Source: Tabrizicola oligotrophica (GTDB lineage Bacteria; Pseudomonadota; Alphaproteobacteria; Rhodobacterales; Rhodobacteraceae). Taken from it: a stretch of DNA of 64,000 bases. Shown piece after piece: positions 50,749 through 61,106 of the stretch. The translations under genes and the position numbers were made by a program. The notes beneath the pieces are model-generated. The model worked only from the letters and a program-made list of their open reading frames with translations, was not told the DNA's origin and ran no database searches. The first letter of the stretch is position 1. Every line of letters begins with the position of its first letter. The DNA lies in assembly GCF_011008935.1 (NCBI RefSeq), contig NZ_JAAIVJ010000002.1:186001-250000 (forward strand), given 5' to 3'.

Positions 50749-53739
50749 TCAGCGTTCCGGCACCAGAATCTCGCGTTTGCCGACATGGTTCGCGGGGGTG
50801 ACCACGCCCTCTTCCTCCATCTGCTCCACCAGACGCGCGGCCTTGTTATAGCCGATGCCCAGTTTGCGCTGGATGTAAGAGGTCGAGCATTTGCGGTCCT
50901 TGGCGACAATCGCCACCGCCTGATCGTAAAGCGCATCGTCGGAGCTGTCGCCGCCGCCAAGCCCCAGCACCATGTCGATGTCGGAAGCCGCGTCGTCCTC
51001 GGGGCCTTCCACGACGCCCGACATATAGCTGGGCGGGCCGAAGGATTTCAGGTGGTTCACCACCTCCTCGACTTCCTCATCCGACACGAACGGCCCGTGG
51101 ATACGGCTGATCCGCCCGCCGCCCGCCATGTAAAGCATGTCGCCCATGCCCAGAAGCTGCTCGGCGCCTTGTTCGCCAAGGATGGTGCGGCTGTCGATCT
51201 TCGACGTCACCTGGAAGGAAATCCGGGTGGGGAAGTTCGCCTTGATGGTGCCGGTAATCACGTCAACCGAAGGCCGCTGCGTGGCCATGATGAGGTGGAT
51301 GCCAGAGGCCCGCGCCATCTGCGCAAGGCGCTGGATGCAGGCCTCGATTTCCTTGCCCGCGACCATCATCAGGTCGGCCATTTCGTCAACGATCACCACG
51401 ATATAGGGCAGCGAGACCGGGGCAAATTCTTCGGTCTCGAACACGGGATCACCAGTTTCCTCATCGAACCCGGTCTGGATGGTGCGCTTGAACATCTCGC
51501 CCTTGGCGAGCGCCTCTTTCACCCGGCCGTTATAGCCTTCGATGTTGCGCACGCCCATCTTGGACATCTTGCGATAGCGCTCTTCCATCTCACCCACGAC
51601 CCATTTCAGGGCGACGACGGCCTTCTTCGGGTCGGTGACGACGGGCGACAGCAGATGCGGAATGCCGTCATAGACGGAAAGTTCCAGCATTTTCGGGTCG
51701 ATCATGATGAGCCGGCATTCCTCGGGCGTCAGCTTGTAAAGAAGCGACAGGATCATGGTGTTGATCGCCACCGACTTGCCAGAACCCGTGGTCCCGGCGA
51801 TCAGCAGGTGGGGCATCTTGGCAAGGTTGGCCACCACCGGATCACCGCCGATATCCTTGCCCAAGGCGAGGGGAAGCCGCAGGTTCGAGTCGCCGAAGTC
51901 ACGGGCGGCGAGGATCTCGCGCAGCACGACCTTTTCGCGGTGCGCGTTCGGCAGTTCGATGCCGATGACCGTGCGGCCCGGCACGGTAGAGACGCGGGCC
52001 GACAGCGCCGACATCGACCGCGCGATGTCATCGGCCAGACCGATCACCCGGCTGGCCTTCAGGCCCGGCGCCGGTTCCAGTTCGTACATGGTGACGACCG
52101 GGCCGGGACGGACCGAGACGATCTCGCCCTTCACCCCGTAATCGTCCAGCACGGTTTCCAGCATGCGGGCGTTTTCTTCGAGCGACTCGTCGGAAAGTGC
52201 GTGGCGCTGGATCGAGGTCGGGTTGGTCAGCAGCGACAAGGGCGGCAGTTCATACTCCGGCGCGGCATCGTCAAAGCGCAGGCGGGGTTGGGCCTCGGCC
52301 ATGGCGCGGGTCGAGGGCGCGACCGGTTTTTTCACCGCATGCTGCACCACCGGGCGGCGGTCCAGCATGACCGGGGTCACGCGCGGTGCGGGATCGGCAT
52401 AGGGTTCGGCCGGCCAAGCGGTTTCGATGGCCCCGAAATCCTCCTCGATGGCCTCGGGAAAGGCGGTCTCGTCATAGTCTCCCGGCGCAAAGGCATTGGG
52501 CTGCTGGACCTGAGGCGCAACTGGGGCCTTGAACGGCGCCACGACCGGCGGCTCTGCGCGGAAGCCCGGCGCGGCAGGCGGGCGGGTGTCGGCGAGCAGC
52601 GGCTGCGGACCGCGCGGCCGGGTCAGGCCCGGTTCGCGGCGCTGGATGGCCGCGGCAATCGGGGTCAGGGCCGCTTCGGGGGTGCGGGTGCGGGCCCGGA
52701 CAGCGCTGGAGATGCGGGCCTTGATGCGATCATCGTCGGGCAGGTCGTCGAAGTCGTGGTCATGCGCCGGCATCGGTTCCACCAGCTCGGGTTCCGGCTC
52801 GACCGCGCGACGCAACAGGGCGGGCATGCGGGCGAGAAGCCCGACCTTCTCGCGCGGGGGGGCGTATTGCGGGGCTTCGGCCAGCGGTTCGGCATAACGG
52901 GCTTCGGCGCGCAGGGGCGCGGGACTCATGGTGGTCGGGCGGCCAAAAGGCGGCGGAGCCATCGGGGGGGCGTCTGCCTCGACCGGTTGGATGGCACGAC
53001 GGACAACGCCGCGCGCGGCTTCGGGCATCGCGGGCGCCGATGCCTTGCGGCGATCCTGCATCGCAGCGGCGGCGCGGGCGGTGCCCTGTGCGCCCTTGTT
53101 TGCCGCTCCAAGCAGGCCGGAATAGGTCAGCACGAGGCTGGTCAGCAGAAACGCGCCAAGGCTGCGGATTTCCGGCACGGTAAAGCCCATGACAAAGGCC
53201 ATGAGGACGATCAGCACCGTGCCGGTGGCCAGCGACAGAAGTTTCAGCGCCAGACCCGCACCGAGCGGCAGAAGGCCAAGCGCCGCGCCGACGACCGTAT
53301 CGCCAAAAAGCCCGCCCAGCCCGAAGGAATGCGTCCAGTCCGCCCCCGGAACCAGCGTCGCGCAGTAGACCGCCGCCACGGCAATCGCGATGACGGCAAA
53401 GACCATCCGGCTCAACACCCGCTCGGCGCCGCGATGGCTGACAAAGCGTGCGCCCCAGGCGGTCAGGATGAAGGGAATGGCCCAGGCGCCCTTGCCGACG
53501 ATGATGACAAGCGTCGACGCCAGCGCGGCCCCGAATGCGCCCAGCGCGTTCGAAACCGGCTTGTCCGAGGCGACCATCCAGCCGGGGTCTTGCGGCGAAT
53601 AGGTCCAGAGCATCACCAGAAACGCGAAGCCCAGAGCAATCACCCCCAGCCCGAACAACTCGCGCGAGCGGCGTTCCAGCATGGCCTGCGTGCCCTGATC
53701 GAGAAGCGGATCGCGTTGGCGGATCTGATAGGATGCCAT
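50749..53739 (-). CDS. ftsK: DNA translocase FtsK
   Basis: This 996-residue division-site DNA pump clears chromosome termini. The N-terminal part has four or more membrane segments (about 25-200). A proline/alanine-rich linker spans about 200-480. The motor has Walker [18 protein letters not shown], Walker [15 protein letters not shown] and [19 protein letters not shown]. The C-terminal winged-helix gamma domain ([28 protein letters not shown]) would read KOPS-like DNA signs. The aminotransferase gene ends four bases upstream. Long frames on its opposite strand are shadows. Confidence 0.96.
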   Translation of the reverse strand: MASYQIRQRDPLLDQGTQAMLERRSRELFGLGVIALGFAFLVMLWTYSPQDPGWMVASDKPVSNALGAFGAALASTLVIIVGKGAWAIPFILTAWGARFVSHRGAERVLSRMVFAVIAIAVAAVYCATLVPGADWTHSFGLGGLFGDTVVGAALGLLPLGAGLALKLLSLATGTVLIVLMAFVMGFTVPEIRSLGAFLLTSLVLTYSGLLGAANKGAQGTARAAAAMQDRRKASAPAMPEAARGVVRRAIQPVEADAPPMAPPPFGRPTTMSPAPLRAEARYAEPLAEAPQYAPPREKVGLLARMPALLRRAVEPEPELVEPMPAHDHDFDDLPDDDRIKARISSAVRARTRTPEAALTPIAAAIQRREPGLTRPRGPQPLLADTRPPAAPGFRAEPPVVAPFKAPVAPQVQQPNAFAPGDYDETAFPEAIEEDFGAIETAWPAEPYADPAPRVTPVMLDRRPVVQHAVKKPVAPSTRAMAEAQPRLRFDDAAPEYELPPLSLLTNPTSIQRHALSDESLEENARMLETVLDDYGVKGEIVSVRPGPVVTMYELEPAPGLKASRVIGLADDIARSMSALSARVSTVPGRTVIGIELPNAHREKVVLREILAARDFGDSNLRLPLALGKDIGGDPVVANLAKMPHLLIAGTTGSGKSVAINTMILSLLYKLTPEECRLIMIDPKMLELSVYDGIPHLLSPVVTDPKKAVVALKWVVGEMEERYRKMSKMGVRNIEGYNGRVKEALAKGEMFKRTIQTGFDEETGDPVFETEEFAPVSLPYIVVIVDEMADLMMVAGKEIEACIQRLAQMARASGIHLIMATQRPSVDVITGTIKANFPTRISFQVTSKIDSRTILGEQGAEQLLGMGDMLYMAGGGRISRIHGPFVSDEEVEEVVNHLKSFGPPSYMSGVVEGPEDDAASDIDMVLGLGGGDSSDDALYDQAVAIVAKDRKCSTSYIQRKLGIGYNKAARLVEQMEEEGVVTPANHVGKREILVPER

Positions 53740-53742
53740 GTC

Positions 53743-54927
53743 TTAGCCTCGCCCATAGAGACAGTCGCGAAGGGTGGTCAACCCGCGCTGCATTTCTTGC
53801 ATTGGGGCCACAAGCGCGACCCGGAGATAGGATTTTCCGGGGTTCTCGCCCCCGACATCGCGCGACAGGTAGGCGCCGGGCAGAACCCGCACCCCGGTCT
53901 CGCGCCAAAGCTTCAGCGCCGCCGTCTCGCCGTCCTCGACCGGCAGCCACAGGAAGAAGCCGCCCTCGGGGCATTGAAACCCCTGCAGACCCTTGAAGAT
54001 TTCATCCGCCGCCCGGAACTTGTCCTGATAAAGCGCCCGGTTTTCGGCAACATGGCTCTCATCGGCCCAGGCCGCTTCCGAGACGCGCTGGATCGGCAGC
54101 GGCAGGGGGGCGCCGGCAAAGCTGCGCAGCTTGCGCATGCGGGCGATGCCTTCGCGCCCGCCGGCAACGAAACCCGACCGCAGGCCAGGCAGGTTCGACC
54201 GTTTCGACAGCGAATGGAAAGAAAACACCCGTTCGGGATTCGCGCCGACTTCGGCTGCCACCTCCAGCGCGCCGGGGGGCGGCGCAGAGCGCCAGATCTC
54301 GGAATAGCATTCGTCGGCGAAGATCAGGAAATCATGCTTTTCCGCCAGTGCCAGCAAGGTTTTCCAATAGTCCCGGCTGGCCACCGCGCCCTGCGGATTG
54401 GCGGGCGAGCAGAGATAGGCCACGGCAACCCGCTCAAGGGTTGCCGCCGGAAGGCTGGCATAATCGGGCAAAAAGCCGGTTGCGGCCGTGGCGGGGACAT
54501 AGAGCGGCTCCGCCCCGACCGTCAGCGCGGCAACGGCATAGACCTGATAGAACGGGTTCGGCATCAGGACCACGGGCCGCGCGCCGTTCTTGGTTTCCGG
54601 GCAGGTGGCGATGAGCGCGTTGTAAAGCCCCTCGCGCGTGCCGTTCAGCACCATGACCTGATCATCCGCAAGCGCCGCGTTGTAGCGCCGCCGGATCCAG
54701 CCGGTGATGGCCGACAGAAGTTCGGGCGTGCCGTCATTGGGCGGATAGACGCCAAAGCCCGACAGGTTCGCGGCAAGGATCGGGCCGACAAAATCGGGCA
54801 TCGCATGCCGCGGCTCGCCAATGGTCATGGCGACGGGATCGCCGCCCGGAGCGTGCGCATCGAGAAGTTTCCGCAGCCGCGGAAACGCATAATCCGGCAG
54901 GTTCGAAAACCGCTCAGGAAACGCCAT
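53743..54927 (-). CDS. dapC: Class I/II aminotransferase, probably N-succinyldiaminopimelate aminotransferase
   Basis: This 394-residue fold-type I PLP enzyme shows VAMTIGEPRHAMPDF near residue 32, YPPNDGTPELLSAITGWIRRRY, CSPANPQGAVASRDYW, FADECYSEIW and the PLP Lys in FSFHSLSKRSNLPGLRSGF. This pattern matches proteobacterial DapC in the lysine/peptidoglycan precursor path. The alternative is a general aspartate-type aminotransferase. Start 54927 (MAFPERFSNLPDY) or 54939 (MRQDMAF). It is closely followed by ftsK. Confidence 0.82.
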   Translation of the reverse strand: MAFPERFSNLPDYAFPRLRKLLDAHAPGGDPVAMTIGEPRHAMPDFVGPILAANLSGFGVYPPNDGTPELLSAITGWIRRRYNAALADDQVMVLNGTREGLYNALIATCPETKNGARPVVLMPNPFYQVYAVAALTVGAEPLYVPATAATGFLPDYASLPAATLERVAVAYLCSPANPQGAVASRDYWKTLLALAEKHDFLIFADECYSEIWRSAPPPGALEVAAEVGANPERVFSFHSLSKRSNLPGLRSGFVAGGREGIARMRKLRSFAGAPLPLPIQRVSEAAWADESHVAENRALYQDKFRAADEIFKGLQGFQCPEGGFFLWLPVEDGETAALKLWRETGVRVLPGAYLSRDVGGENPGKSYLRVALVAPMQEMQRGLTTLRDCLYGRG

Positions 54928-55134
54928 GTCTTGCCTCATGCCCGGGGTCGTATCGCCCCGTTTGCCCAAGATTAGCGGGCGATTGCGCGCGGGTCCAGAA
55001 AAACCCATGGGATTCCCGGGTTTGCCCGCACAAGCTGTTGCTTTTTCGTCCTGTTTGGCAAGGGGCGCGCGCAGGGTCGACAGGGTGGCTCCCCCCCTTG
55101 TGGGGAAGGGATGGGGAGGGGGCTGCCCGGCGTC

Positions 55135-56466
55135 TCAGGCCAGGGCGCGTTCGGCCGCTGTGCCCAGACGCAGCAGCCGGTCCTCCTCCATTGGCCCAGC
55201 CATCAGGCTGATGCCACAGGAAGGTTCCGCCGTCGGCAGGGTCAGCGCGCAAAGCCCCATCATGTTGCCGATCCGGGCGTTGCGCAGCGCCAGCAGGTTT
55301 TCGGTGACGTAATAGTCCTGATCGGTCATCAGCCGGTCGGCATCGGGCGGCAGGATCGGCGAGGTCGGCACCAGCACCGCGTCATAGCCCGCCATCGTCT
55401 CGGCCCAAAGTCCGCGAATCTCCCGCAACCGGCGCCAGGCGGCGACATAATCGGTCGCCTTGAACGCCGCACCCGAGCGAAAGCGTTCCAGGATGCGCGG
55501 GAACATCTTGTCCGGCGCGGCTTCGATCACGGGTTCCCAGATGCCATAGGCCTCGGCGGTGTAGAGAAGGCCGGTCAGGCCCATCGCTTCGACCAGCGCG
55601 GGGAAGCGGCCGCGATTGATGCGCGCCCCGGCGCGCGCCAGCCGGGCCAGCGCATCGTCAAAGCCTCGTGCCGGGCGGTCGCGCAGATCATCATGCGCCA
55701 CGGTTTCCAACACCAGAAACCGGGCGCCGGTCAGGCTGGTGCCGTCAAGATCCGGCGCGCGGCGGTTCTCCAGCGCGGCCAGCAGATGCGCGCAATCCTC
55801 GACCGAATGGGCCAGCGGGCCAACGGTGTCGAAGGTCTCGCACAGCGGCACCACCCCGGCCAGCGACAAGCGCCCGGCGGTGGTCTTCAAGCCGACCAGA
55901 TCGTTCCACGCCGCTGGAATCCGCACCGACCCGCCGGTGTCCGAGCCAATCGCGGCCGGCGCCAGCCCGAAGGCGACCGAAGCGGCGGCCCCGGACGACG
56001 ATCCGCCCGGAACGGCTTTTTCGTCGTTGATGCAAGGGCTTGTCGCGGTGACCGGGTTCAGGCCCAGCCCGGAGAATGCCAGTTCCGACATATGGGTCTT
56101 GCCAAGGCAGACCAGTCCTTCGCCGGTTGCCGCCGTCAGAACAGCGGCATCGGCCTGCGGCACGCGGCCTTTCAGCAGGGCCGAACCGGCCTCGGTCGCC
56201 ACGCCCGCCGTGTCGTAGAGGTCCTTCCAGCTCAGTGGCACACCGTCCAAGAGGCCCTTGCGCAAGCCGATCTTGGCGCGGGTCGCCGCGCCCATCGCCT
56301 CGCCGCGCGCGCGGACGGCTGTGGCACGGGCATAGATGCGGGGCGAAAGCGGGTGGCTGTCGATCCGGTCAAGGAAGAATTCGGTCAGTTCCACCGGGTT
56401 GATGGTGCCCTTGCCGATGGCGCGGCCCAGATCGCAGGCCGTCATGTTGGTCCAGGTTTTCGACAT
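55135..56466 (-). CDS. Amidase-signature enzyme
   Basis: This 443-residue hydrolase of the GatA/amidase family has the catalytic Lys in VPLSWKDLYDTAG near residue 75, and the Ser-cisSer-nucleophile stretch PGGSSSGAAASVAFG followed by AIGSDTGGSVRIPAAW near 150-175. It would cleave a small amide; the substrate is unknown. It is not GatA, since no gatB/gatC is adjacent and the C-terminal part is short. GGAGGGGGCA before the ATG at 56466 sets the start. It diverges from the ubiH-type gene. Confidence 0.88.
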   Translation of the reverse strand: MSKTWTNMTACDLGRAIGKGTINPVELTEFFLDRIDSHPLSPRIYARATAVRARGEAMGAATRAKIGLRKGLLDGVPLSWKDLYDTAGVATEAGSALLKGRVPQADAAVLTAATGEGLVCLGKTHMSELAFSGLGLNPVTATSPCINDEKAVPGGSSSGAAASVAFGLAPAAIGSDTGGSVRIPAAWNDLVGLKTTAGRLSLAGVVPLCETFDTVGPLAHSVEDCAHLLAALENRRAPDLDGTSLTGARFLVLETVAHDDLRDRPARGFDDALARLARAGARINRGRFPALVEAMGLTGLLYTAEAYGIWEPVIEAAPDKMFPRILERFRSGAAFKATDYVAAWRRLREIRGLWAETMAGYDAVLVPTSPILPPDADRLMTDQDYYVTENLLALRNARIGNMMGLCALTLPTAEPSCGISLMAGPMEEDRLLRLGTAAERALA

Positions 56467-56542
56467 TGCCCCCTCCGTTTGGCGGCAGGCTAGCGGCAAG
56501 CCAGCGCATGGACAATCCCGCGCGGCGGACCATATTGGGGGG

Positions 56543-57772
56543 ATGGAACATGATGCCGATATTCTGATCGTGGGCGGCGGGCTGAATGGCCCGGCCCTGG
56601 GGCTGGCGCTGGCGCAGGGTGGCCTGCGGGTGGCGGTGATCGACGCCCGGCCCGCGCCGCAGCGTGCCGAGGCGGGGTTCGACGGGCGGGCCTATGCGTT
56701 GGCGATCGCCTCGAAACGCCTTCTGGCGGCGATCGGGGTCTGGGGCGCGCTGGACGGCAAGGTTCAGCCGATCCTGAAGATCAAGGCAAGCGACGGCCGG
56801 CCCGGTCAGGGCCCGGCGCCCTTCTTCCTGACCTTTGACGCCGGCGAGCTGGAAGAAGGCCCGATGGGCTACATGGTCGAGGATCGCCACCTCTACGCGG
56901 CCTTTCTGGAGGCAATGCGCAGCGCGCCGGGACTGGAGCTGATTTCCGGCGAAACCGTTGTCGCGCAAGATGGTGCGCCGCAAGGGGTGACGGTGACGCT
57001 TGCCTCGGGGCGGGTCTTGCGGGGGCGGGTTCTGGTCGGCTGCGATGGCCGTGCCTCGGGCGTGGCCGAACGTGCCGGGATCAAGCGACAAGGCTGGGGC
57101 TATGGCCAGACTGCGCTGGTGACCGCGGTGCGGCACGAACGCAACCATGAGGGCACGGCACATCAGTATTTCATGCCGTCGGGGCCGCTGGCGATCCTGC
57201 CCCTGCCCGGCGGGCATCACTCCTCCATCGTCTGGAGCGAGGCGGACGCGGCGGCGGCGGCCATTCAGGCGCTGGACGACGCCGGCTATCTTGAAGCCCT
57301 GCGGCCCCGCTTCGGCGATTTTCTGGGCGAGATTTCGCTTGCCGGCGCGCGGTTTACCTATCCGCTCAATCTGACACTGGCCGAGGCTTTCGTGCGCCCG
57401 GGACTTGCGCTGGTGGGCGATGCCGCGCATGGGGTGCATCCGATTGCGGGGCAGGGGCTGAACCTTGGCTTTCGCGATGTTGGGGCGCTGGCCGAGGTTC
57501 TGATCCTGGCGGCGCGGCGCGGCGAAGAGATCGGTGCCCTGGATGTTCTGCAGCGATATGAACGCTGGCGGCGATTCGATTCCACAGCGCTGGCCCTGGG
57601 AATGGACAGCGTCAACCGGCTGTTTTCCAATGACAATCCGATCCTGCGCGCCGGGCGCGATCTGGGGCTGGGCATTGTCAACGCCCTGCCTGGCCTGCGG
57701 CGCGGCTTCATGCGGCAGGCCGCTGGCCTGCAGGGCGAACTGCCGAAACTTCTGGCCGGTCAGGCAATCTGA
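56543..57772 (+). CDS. ubiH: UbiH/COQ6-family FAD hydroxylase of ubiquinone synthesis
   Basis: This 409-residue flavoprotein has ILIVGGGLNGPALGLALAQGG at the start, the DG motif VGCDGRASGVAERAG near 170 and the UbiH-COQ6 signature GDAAHGVHPIAGQGLNLGFRDVGALAEVL near 290. It hydroxylates the ubiquinone ring; the position is uncertain because alphaproteobacterial UbiH/UbiF/UbiL members differ in regiospecificity. ATTGGGGGG precedes the ATG. It ends 74 bases before the convergent Trm112-like gene. Confidence 0.88.
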   Translation: MEHDADILIVGGGLNGPALGLALAQGGLRVAVIDARPAPQRAEAGFDGRAYALAIASKRLLAAIGVWGALDGKVQPILKIKASDGRPGQGPAPFFLTFDAGELEEGPMGYMVEDRHLYAAFLEAMRSAPGLELISGETVVAQDGAPQGVTVTLASGRVLRGRVLVGCDGRASGVAERAGIKRQGWGYGQTALVTAVRHERNHEGTAHQYFMPSGPLAILPLPGGHHSSIVWSEADAAAAAIQALDDAGYLEALRPRFGDFLGEISLAGARFTYPLNLTLAEAFVRPGLALVGDAAHGVHPIAGQGLNLGFRDVGALAEVLILAARRGEEIGALDVLQRYERWRRFDSTALALGMDSVNRLFSNDNPILRAGRDLGLGIVNALPGLRRGFMRQAAGLQGELPKLLAGQAI

Positions 57773-57846
57773 GCGCCACTCCCCGGTCGGCTGCGCCGCG
57801 CGTCGTGGCGATGGCCGACGAGCGGCGGACCGGCGACGAGGAGGGC

Positions 57847-58032
57847 TCAGTCGGTCTTGCGCGCTTCGGAGACAAGCATCACCGGGATGCCGTCGCGGAT
57901 CGGGTAGGCCAGATGCGCGGCCTTGGAGATCAGTTCCTGCGCCTCGGCGTCATAGGTCAGCACCGCTTGCGTCAGCGGGCAGACCAGCGCTTCGAGCATG
58001 CGGCGGTCGGTTTCGGTCTGGCTTTCGCTCAT
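57847..58032 (-). CDS. Trm112-family small protein lacking most zinc cysteines
   Basis: This 61-residue protein has [42 protein letters not shown], the YcaR/Trm112 pattern. Relatives usually have CPxC and a third Cys to bind zinc. Here only the first Cys remains (CPLT, ELISKA), so metal binding is probably lost. Trm112-like proteins act as partners or stabilisers of methyltransferases in other systems; the bacterial role is open. ATGA overlap with the LON-domain gene upstream. Confidence 0.85.
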   Translation of the reverse strand: MSESQTETDRRMLEALVCPLTQAVLTYDAEAQELISKAAHLAYPIRDGIPVMLVSEARKTD

Positions 58033-58667
58033 TGCAGCACCTCGTCCCCATCGCCTGATCGCAAGGAGAATTCCATCAGCGTCACCAGCGTCTCGCGCCG
58101 CGTTGCCAGCGACGGGGCCTCCAGCAACGCCTGCTTGTCCTCGGGGGCAAGCGGCAAGAGCATGGAAAGCGCATTGATGAGCAACTCCGGCTCTGCCCCC
58201 TGCAGGCTTTCCCAATCTGTGCCGAGCTTGTGATGCGCAAAAAAGCGCGCCAGGCGGTCAAGAAGGGACGCACGGTCCAACTCGGGGTCATCTTCGACCG
58301 CCCCGATGTCGCGGGCAAACGCCGACCAGTCCACCAGCGCCCGGCGATAGGGGGTGAAGCCCTGCACCTCATCGCGCAGACGAAAGCGGCTGATGCCCGA
58401 AAGCGTGATCATGTAGCGGCCATCTTCGGTTTCCGAAAACGCCGTCACCCGGCCGGCGCAGCCGATGGAGGAGAGCAGCTTCTCGCCCCCCGGCCCCTCG
58501 CGCGGCTGGATCATGCCGATCAGCCGGGTGGGGGTTTTCAGGCTGTCCTCCAGCATGGCCAGATAGCGCGGCTCGAAGATGTGCAGCGGCAACCGCGTCC
58601 GGGGCAGCAAGAGCGCGCCGGGCAGCGGGAAAAGCGGGATGATCTCGGGCAGGTCCAGACGGGTCAT
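58029..58667 (-). CDS. LON-N-domain protein (Lon substrate-binding domain without protease)
   Basis: This 212-residue protein consists of the N-terminal LON domain only: [31 protein letters not shown] near the start, [29 protein letters not shown] and a helical C-terminal bundle. There is no ATPase or protease domain. It may bind unfolded proteins. Start [11 protein letters not shown]. It lies 25 bases downstream of the thioredoxin-TPR gene and overlaps the Trm112-like gene, forming a small quality-control operon. Confidence 0.9.
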   Translation of the reverse strand: MTRLDLPEIIPLFPLPGALLLPRTRLPLHIFEPRYLAMLEDSLKTPTRLIGMIQPREGPGGEKLLSSIGCAGRVTAFSETEDGRYMITLSGISRFRLRDEVQGFTPYRRALVDWSAFARDIGAVEDDPELDRASLLDRLARFFAHHKLGTDWESLQGAEPELLINALSMLLPLAPEDKQALLEAPSLATRRETLVTLMEFSLRSGDGDEVLQ

Positions 58668-58692
58668 TGCCGGAACATAGCGCGGATTTCTC

Positions 58693-59598
58693 TCAGGCAA
58701 AGATCATCGATGACAGACGGCGACGACCCGCCAGAACAACGGGGTCTTGTGGCTTCAGCGCCTCGAAGATGGTGAAAAGCTGGGTCTTGGCGGCCCCGTC
58801 GTTCCAGTCACGGTCCAGCTTGAACAGGTCAAGCAGTGTCGTCACCGCGCCTTCCACATCGCCCGAGGCGTGCTGGGCCGTGGCAAGATCGAACATCACC
58901 TGCCGGTTGCCCTGATCCTTCGCCAGTTGCGCGCGCAACTCATCCACCGGTCCGGCCTTCGCCGCCTGACGGGCGAGGTCGATCTGGGCGCGGGCGGCCT
59001 CGATCTCCTTCGCTTTCGCCACGGCGGCGGGGGCGTTGGCCAGCAGCGCCTCGGCCTGATCGAGATCGCCAAGCGCCACCTGCGCCCGGATCAGGCCGCC
59101 ATAGGCCACCGCATTCTCGGGCTCTTCCTCCAGAATGGCGGCAAAGGTTTCCGCCGCATCGGAAGCGGCGCCTTCGGCCAGCATTTCCTCGGCGGCCACC
59201 AGCGCATCGGCCAGACCGTTGTCGGCCCCGCCGCCCATCTTGGCCAGCCCTTCGACGAATTTCTTGATCTCGGAACCGGGAATCGCCCCTTGAAAGCCGT
59301 CAACCGGCTGGCCGTTGAAAAAGGCATAGACCGTCGGGATCGACTGGATGCGCAGCTGGCCTGCCAGCATCTGGTTCTCATCGACATTGATCTTGACCAT
59401 GCGCACCGCGCCCTTTGCGGCGGTCACGGCGGCTTCCAGCGCCGGGCCAAGGGTCTTGCACGGCCCGCACCATGGCGCCCAGAAATCGACGATGACCGGC
59501 ACGGTCTTCGACGGTTCGATCACGTCGGCCATGAAGGTGGCCTCGGTGGCGTCCTTGATCAGGTCGGTTTGCGCGGGTTTGTCAGAGCTGCCGAACAT
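58693..59598 (-). CDS. Thioredoxin-TPR protein, CnoX/YbbN-like co-chaperone
   Basis: This 301-residue protein has an N-terminal thioredoxin domain with WAPWCGPCKTLGP near residue 43 and a C-terminal TPR-like helical half (ALVAAEEMLAEGAASDAAETFAAIL... FDLATAQHASGDVEGAVTTLLDL). E. coli CnoX lacks a complete redox CxxC and acts as a holdase. Here CGPC is intact, so redox activity is also possible. It leads the operon with the LON-N and Trm112-like genes. Confidence 0.9.
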   Translation of the reverse strand: MFGSSDKPAQTDLIKDATEATFMADVIEPSKTVPVIVDFWAPWCGPCKTLGPALEAAVTAAKGAVRMVKINVDENQMLAGQLRIQSIPTVYAFFNGQPVDGFQGAIPGSEIKKFVEGLAKMGGGADNGLADALVAAEEMLAEGAASDAAETFAAILEEEPENAVAYGGLIRAQVALGDLDQAEALLANAPAAVAKAKEIEAARAQIDLARQAAKAGPVDELRAQLAKDQGNRQVMFDLATAQHASGDVEGAVTTLLDLFKLDRDWNDGAAKTQLFTIFEALKPQDPVVLAGRRRLSSMIFA

Positions 59599-59720
59599 CT
59601 CTTGTCCTCATCGGAATTGGGTTGGCCCCTATATGCGACGGCTAGCGGCGAATTTGAAGGGGCAGGGTTTACCGCAGGGTCAGCGCGCGGCTAGGCTTGC
59701 GGGCGAAAGAGGAGACCCCG

Positions 59721-60356
59721 ATGACTGTGATCCTGTGCTTTGGCGACAGCAACACCCATGGCACCCCGCCAATGCAGGCCGAGGGCGAATACCGGCGCTT
59801 TGGCGCGGAGGTGCGCTGGCCGACCCGCATGGCGCGGGCCTTGGGCTGGGAGCTGGTCGAAGAGGGTCTGCCGGGACGCACCGCGCAATGGGGCGATGCC
59901 GTGATGGGGCCGATCATGAACGGCATCGACGGGCTGAAGATTGCATTGCAAAGCCACGGGCCGATTGACTGGCTGGTGGTCATGCTGGGCACCAATGACG
60001 CCAAGGCCCGGTTCGGCGCCAGCGCCGAGCTGATCACCGGCGGCATCGCGGCGCTTCTCGACATTGCACAATCGCCCGAGATGCAGGCCCGGCATGGCGG
60101 GTTCCGCGTGTTGCTGGTATGTCCGCCGCCGGCACTGGAAGGCGTCGGTCCGATTGCCAACCAATTCCATGGCGCGCGTCGGAGAGGCGTAGAATTGCCA
60201 CGTCTTTACAAAGATTTGGCGGGGTCGCGGGGCGTGGCGTTTCTGGACGCGGGGCAGGTGATACAGGTCAGCCCGGTCGACGGGGTGCATTTCGATGCCG
60301 AAAATCACGCGCTGCTGGCCGAGGCCGTGGCGGCGGAGCTACGGGCCGAGGCGTGA
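59721..60356 (+). CDS. SGNH/GDSL hydrolase (arylesterase type)
   Basis: This 211-residue esterase has block I ILCFGDSNTHG with the nucleophilic Ser, block III VVMLGTNDAK and block V VDGVHFDAENH with the catalytic Asp/His. It resembles TesA/arylesterase-like enzymes; no signal peptide is present. GAAAGAGGAGACCCCG before the ATG at 59721 sets the start. Its 3' end overlaps the convergent glycosyltransferase gene by 18 bases. Confidence 0.88.
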   Translation: MTVILCFGDSNTHGTPPMQAEGEYRRFGAEVRWPTRMARALGWELVEEGLPGRTAQWGDAVMGPIMNGIDGLKIALQSHGPIDWLVVMLGTNDAKARFGASAELITGGIAALLDIAQSPEMQARHGGFRVLLVCPPPALEGVGPIANQFHGARRRGVELPRLYKDLAGSRGVAFLDAGQVIQVSPVDGVHFDAENHALLAEAVAAELRAEA

Positions 60357-61106
60357 CCAGCCACAGCGGGCGGCAAGCGTCTCGACCGGGTGATCGGTGC
60401 CGACCGCCATGCCTTCGCGGAATTCGGCGGATTGCCGGTTGCGCCAGCGATCGCGCTTCAGATGCAGGCCAGAGCGGCTGATCTTGGTGATCGGCGTGCG
60501 GATCGGCAGGGCCTCCGCCCATTTCCGCCGCATGAAACGATAGGCCTCATCGAAATCGGTGCCCAGAGCCTCGTGATAGCGGTCATTGTGGATGCAGGGC
60601 AACGCGCCGGCATAGGCACCAAAGCCGGCGACGCGGGCGCTTTGCGCGATGTCGGTGCCATACATGTGCCAGCCCGGCAAAGCCTCGTCAAAGCGCAGGC
60701 CGGAGGCGCGGTTGAGGACGATCAGCAACTCGTCAAAGGCCTGCACCGGAACCGGGGCCATCGGCACGCGCCCGACGATCATGCCAAGAGAAGACGACCA
60801 GACCGGGCCGATATGCGCCTCGTCCAGCCCGATACCAAAGCTGCCGAACACCCCCCAGTCAGGAGGAAGCTCGGCCAACCGGGTGGCCAGCAGCGCCTCC
60901 CAGCCGGGGGGCAGGTAGACATCGTGATGGGCAAAGACCACCACCGGGGCGGTGGTGGCATCAAGCGCCCGGTTATAGGCGATCGCAGCTGAAGGGGCGT
61001 TCGCCTCGACATGCAGCGGCACATGGGACAACAGGGGGGAGCGGCCCAGATTGGCCGCAAGGATCGCCTCGGAATGGCTGGCACAGGCAAGGACGAAACC
61101 GGTCAT
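60339..61106 (-). CDS. Family 2-like glycosyltransferase
   Basis: This 255-residue protein has a nucleotide-sugar fold at the N-terminus (NAPSAAIAYNRALDATTAPVVVFAHHDVYLPPGWE). HHDV stands in the usual DxD position near residue 60. It also has GWHMYGTDIAQSARVAGFGAY and PCIHNDRYH. Probably a cytoplasmic transferase for surface polysaccharide; donor and acceptor unknown. The ATG overlaps the upstream GT4 gene's stop (ATGA), so the two are made together. Confidence 0.75.
   Translation of the reverse strand: MTGFVLACASHSEAILAANLGRSPLLSHVPLHVEANAPSAAIAYNRALDATTAPVVVFAHHDVYLPPGWEALLATRLAELPPDWGVFGSFGIGLDEAHIGPVWSSSLGMIVGRVPMAPVPVQAFDELLIVLNRASGLRFDEALPGWHMYGTDIAQSARVAGFGAYAGALPCIHNDRYHEALGTDFDEAYRFMRRKWAEALPIRTPITKISRSGLHLKRDRWRNRQSAEFREGMAVGTDHPVETLAARCGWSRLGP

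Noticed and set aside
50740-54975. A 1411-codon open frame on the plus strand
   Set aside because: It runs antisense to ftsK and dapC, is rich in Arg/His/Gln/Gly repeats typical of shadow frames in GC-rich codon use, and has no domain. FtsK and DapC are unambiguous on the other strand.
54928-55134. Gene in the gap between the aminotransferase and amidase genes
   Set aside because: About 200 bases with a C/G-run hairpin-like stretch near 55090-55125 and no frame with a credible start. It is probably 5' leader plus amidase transcript end.
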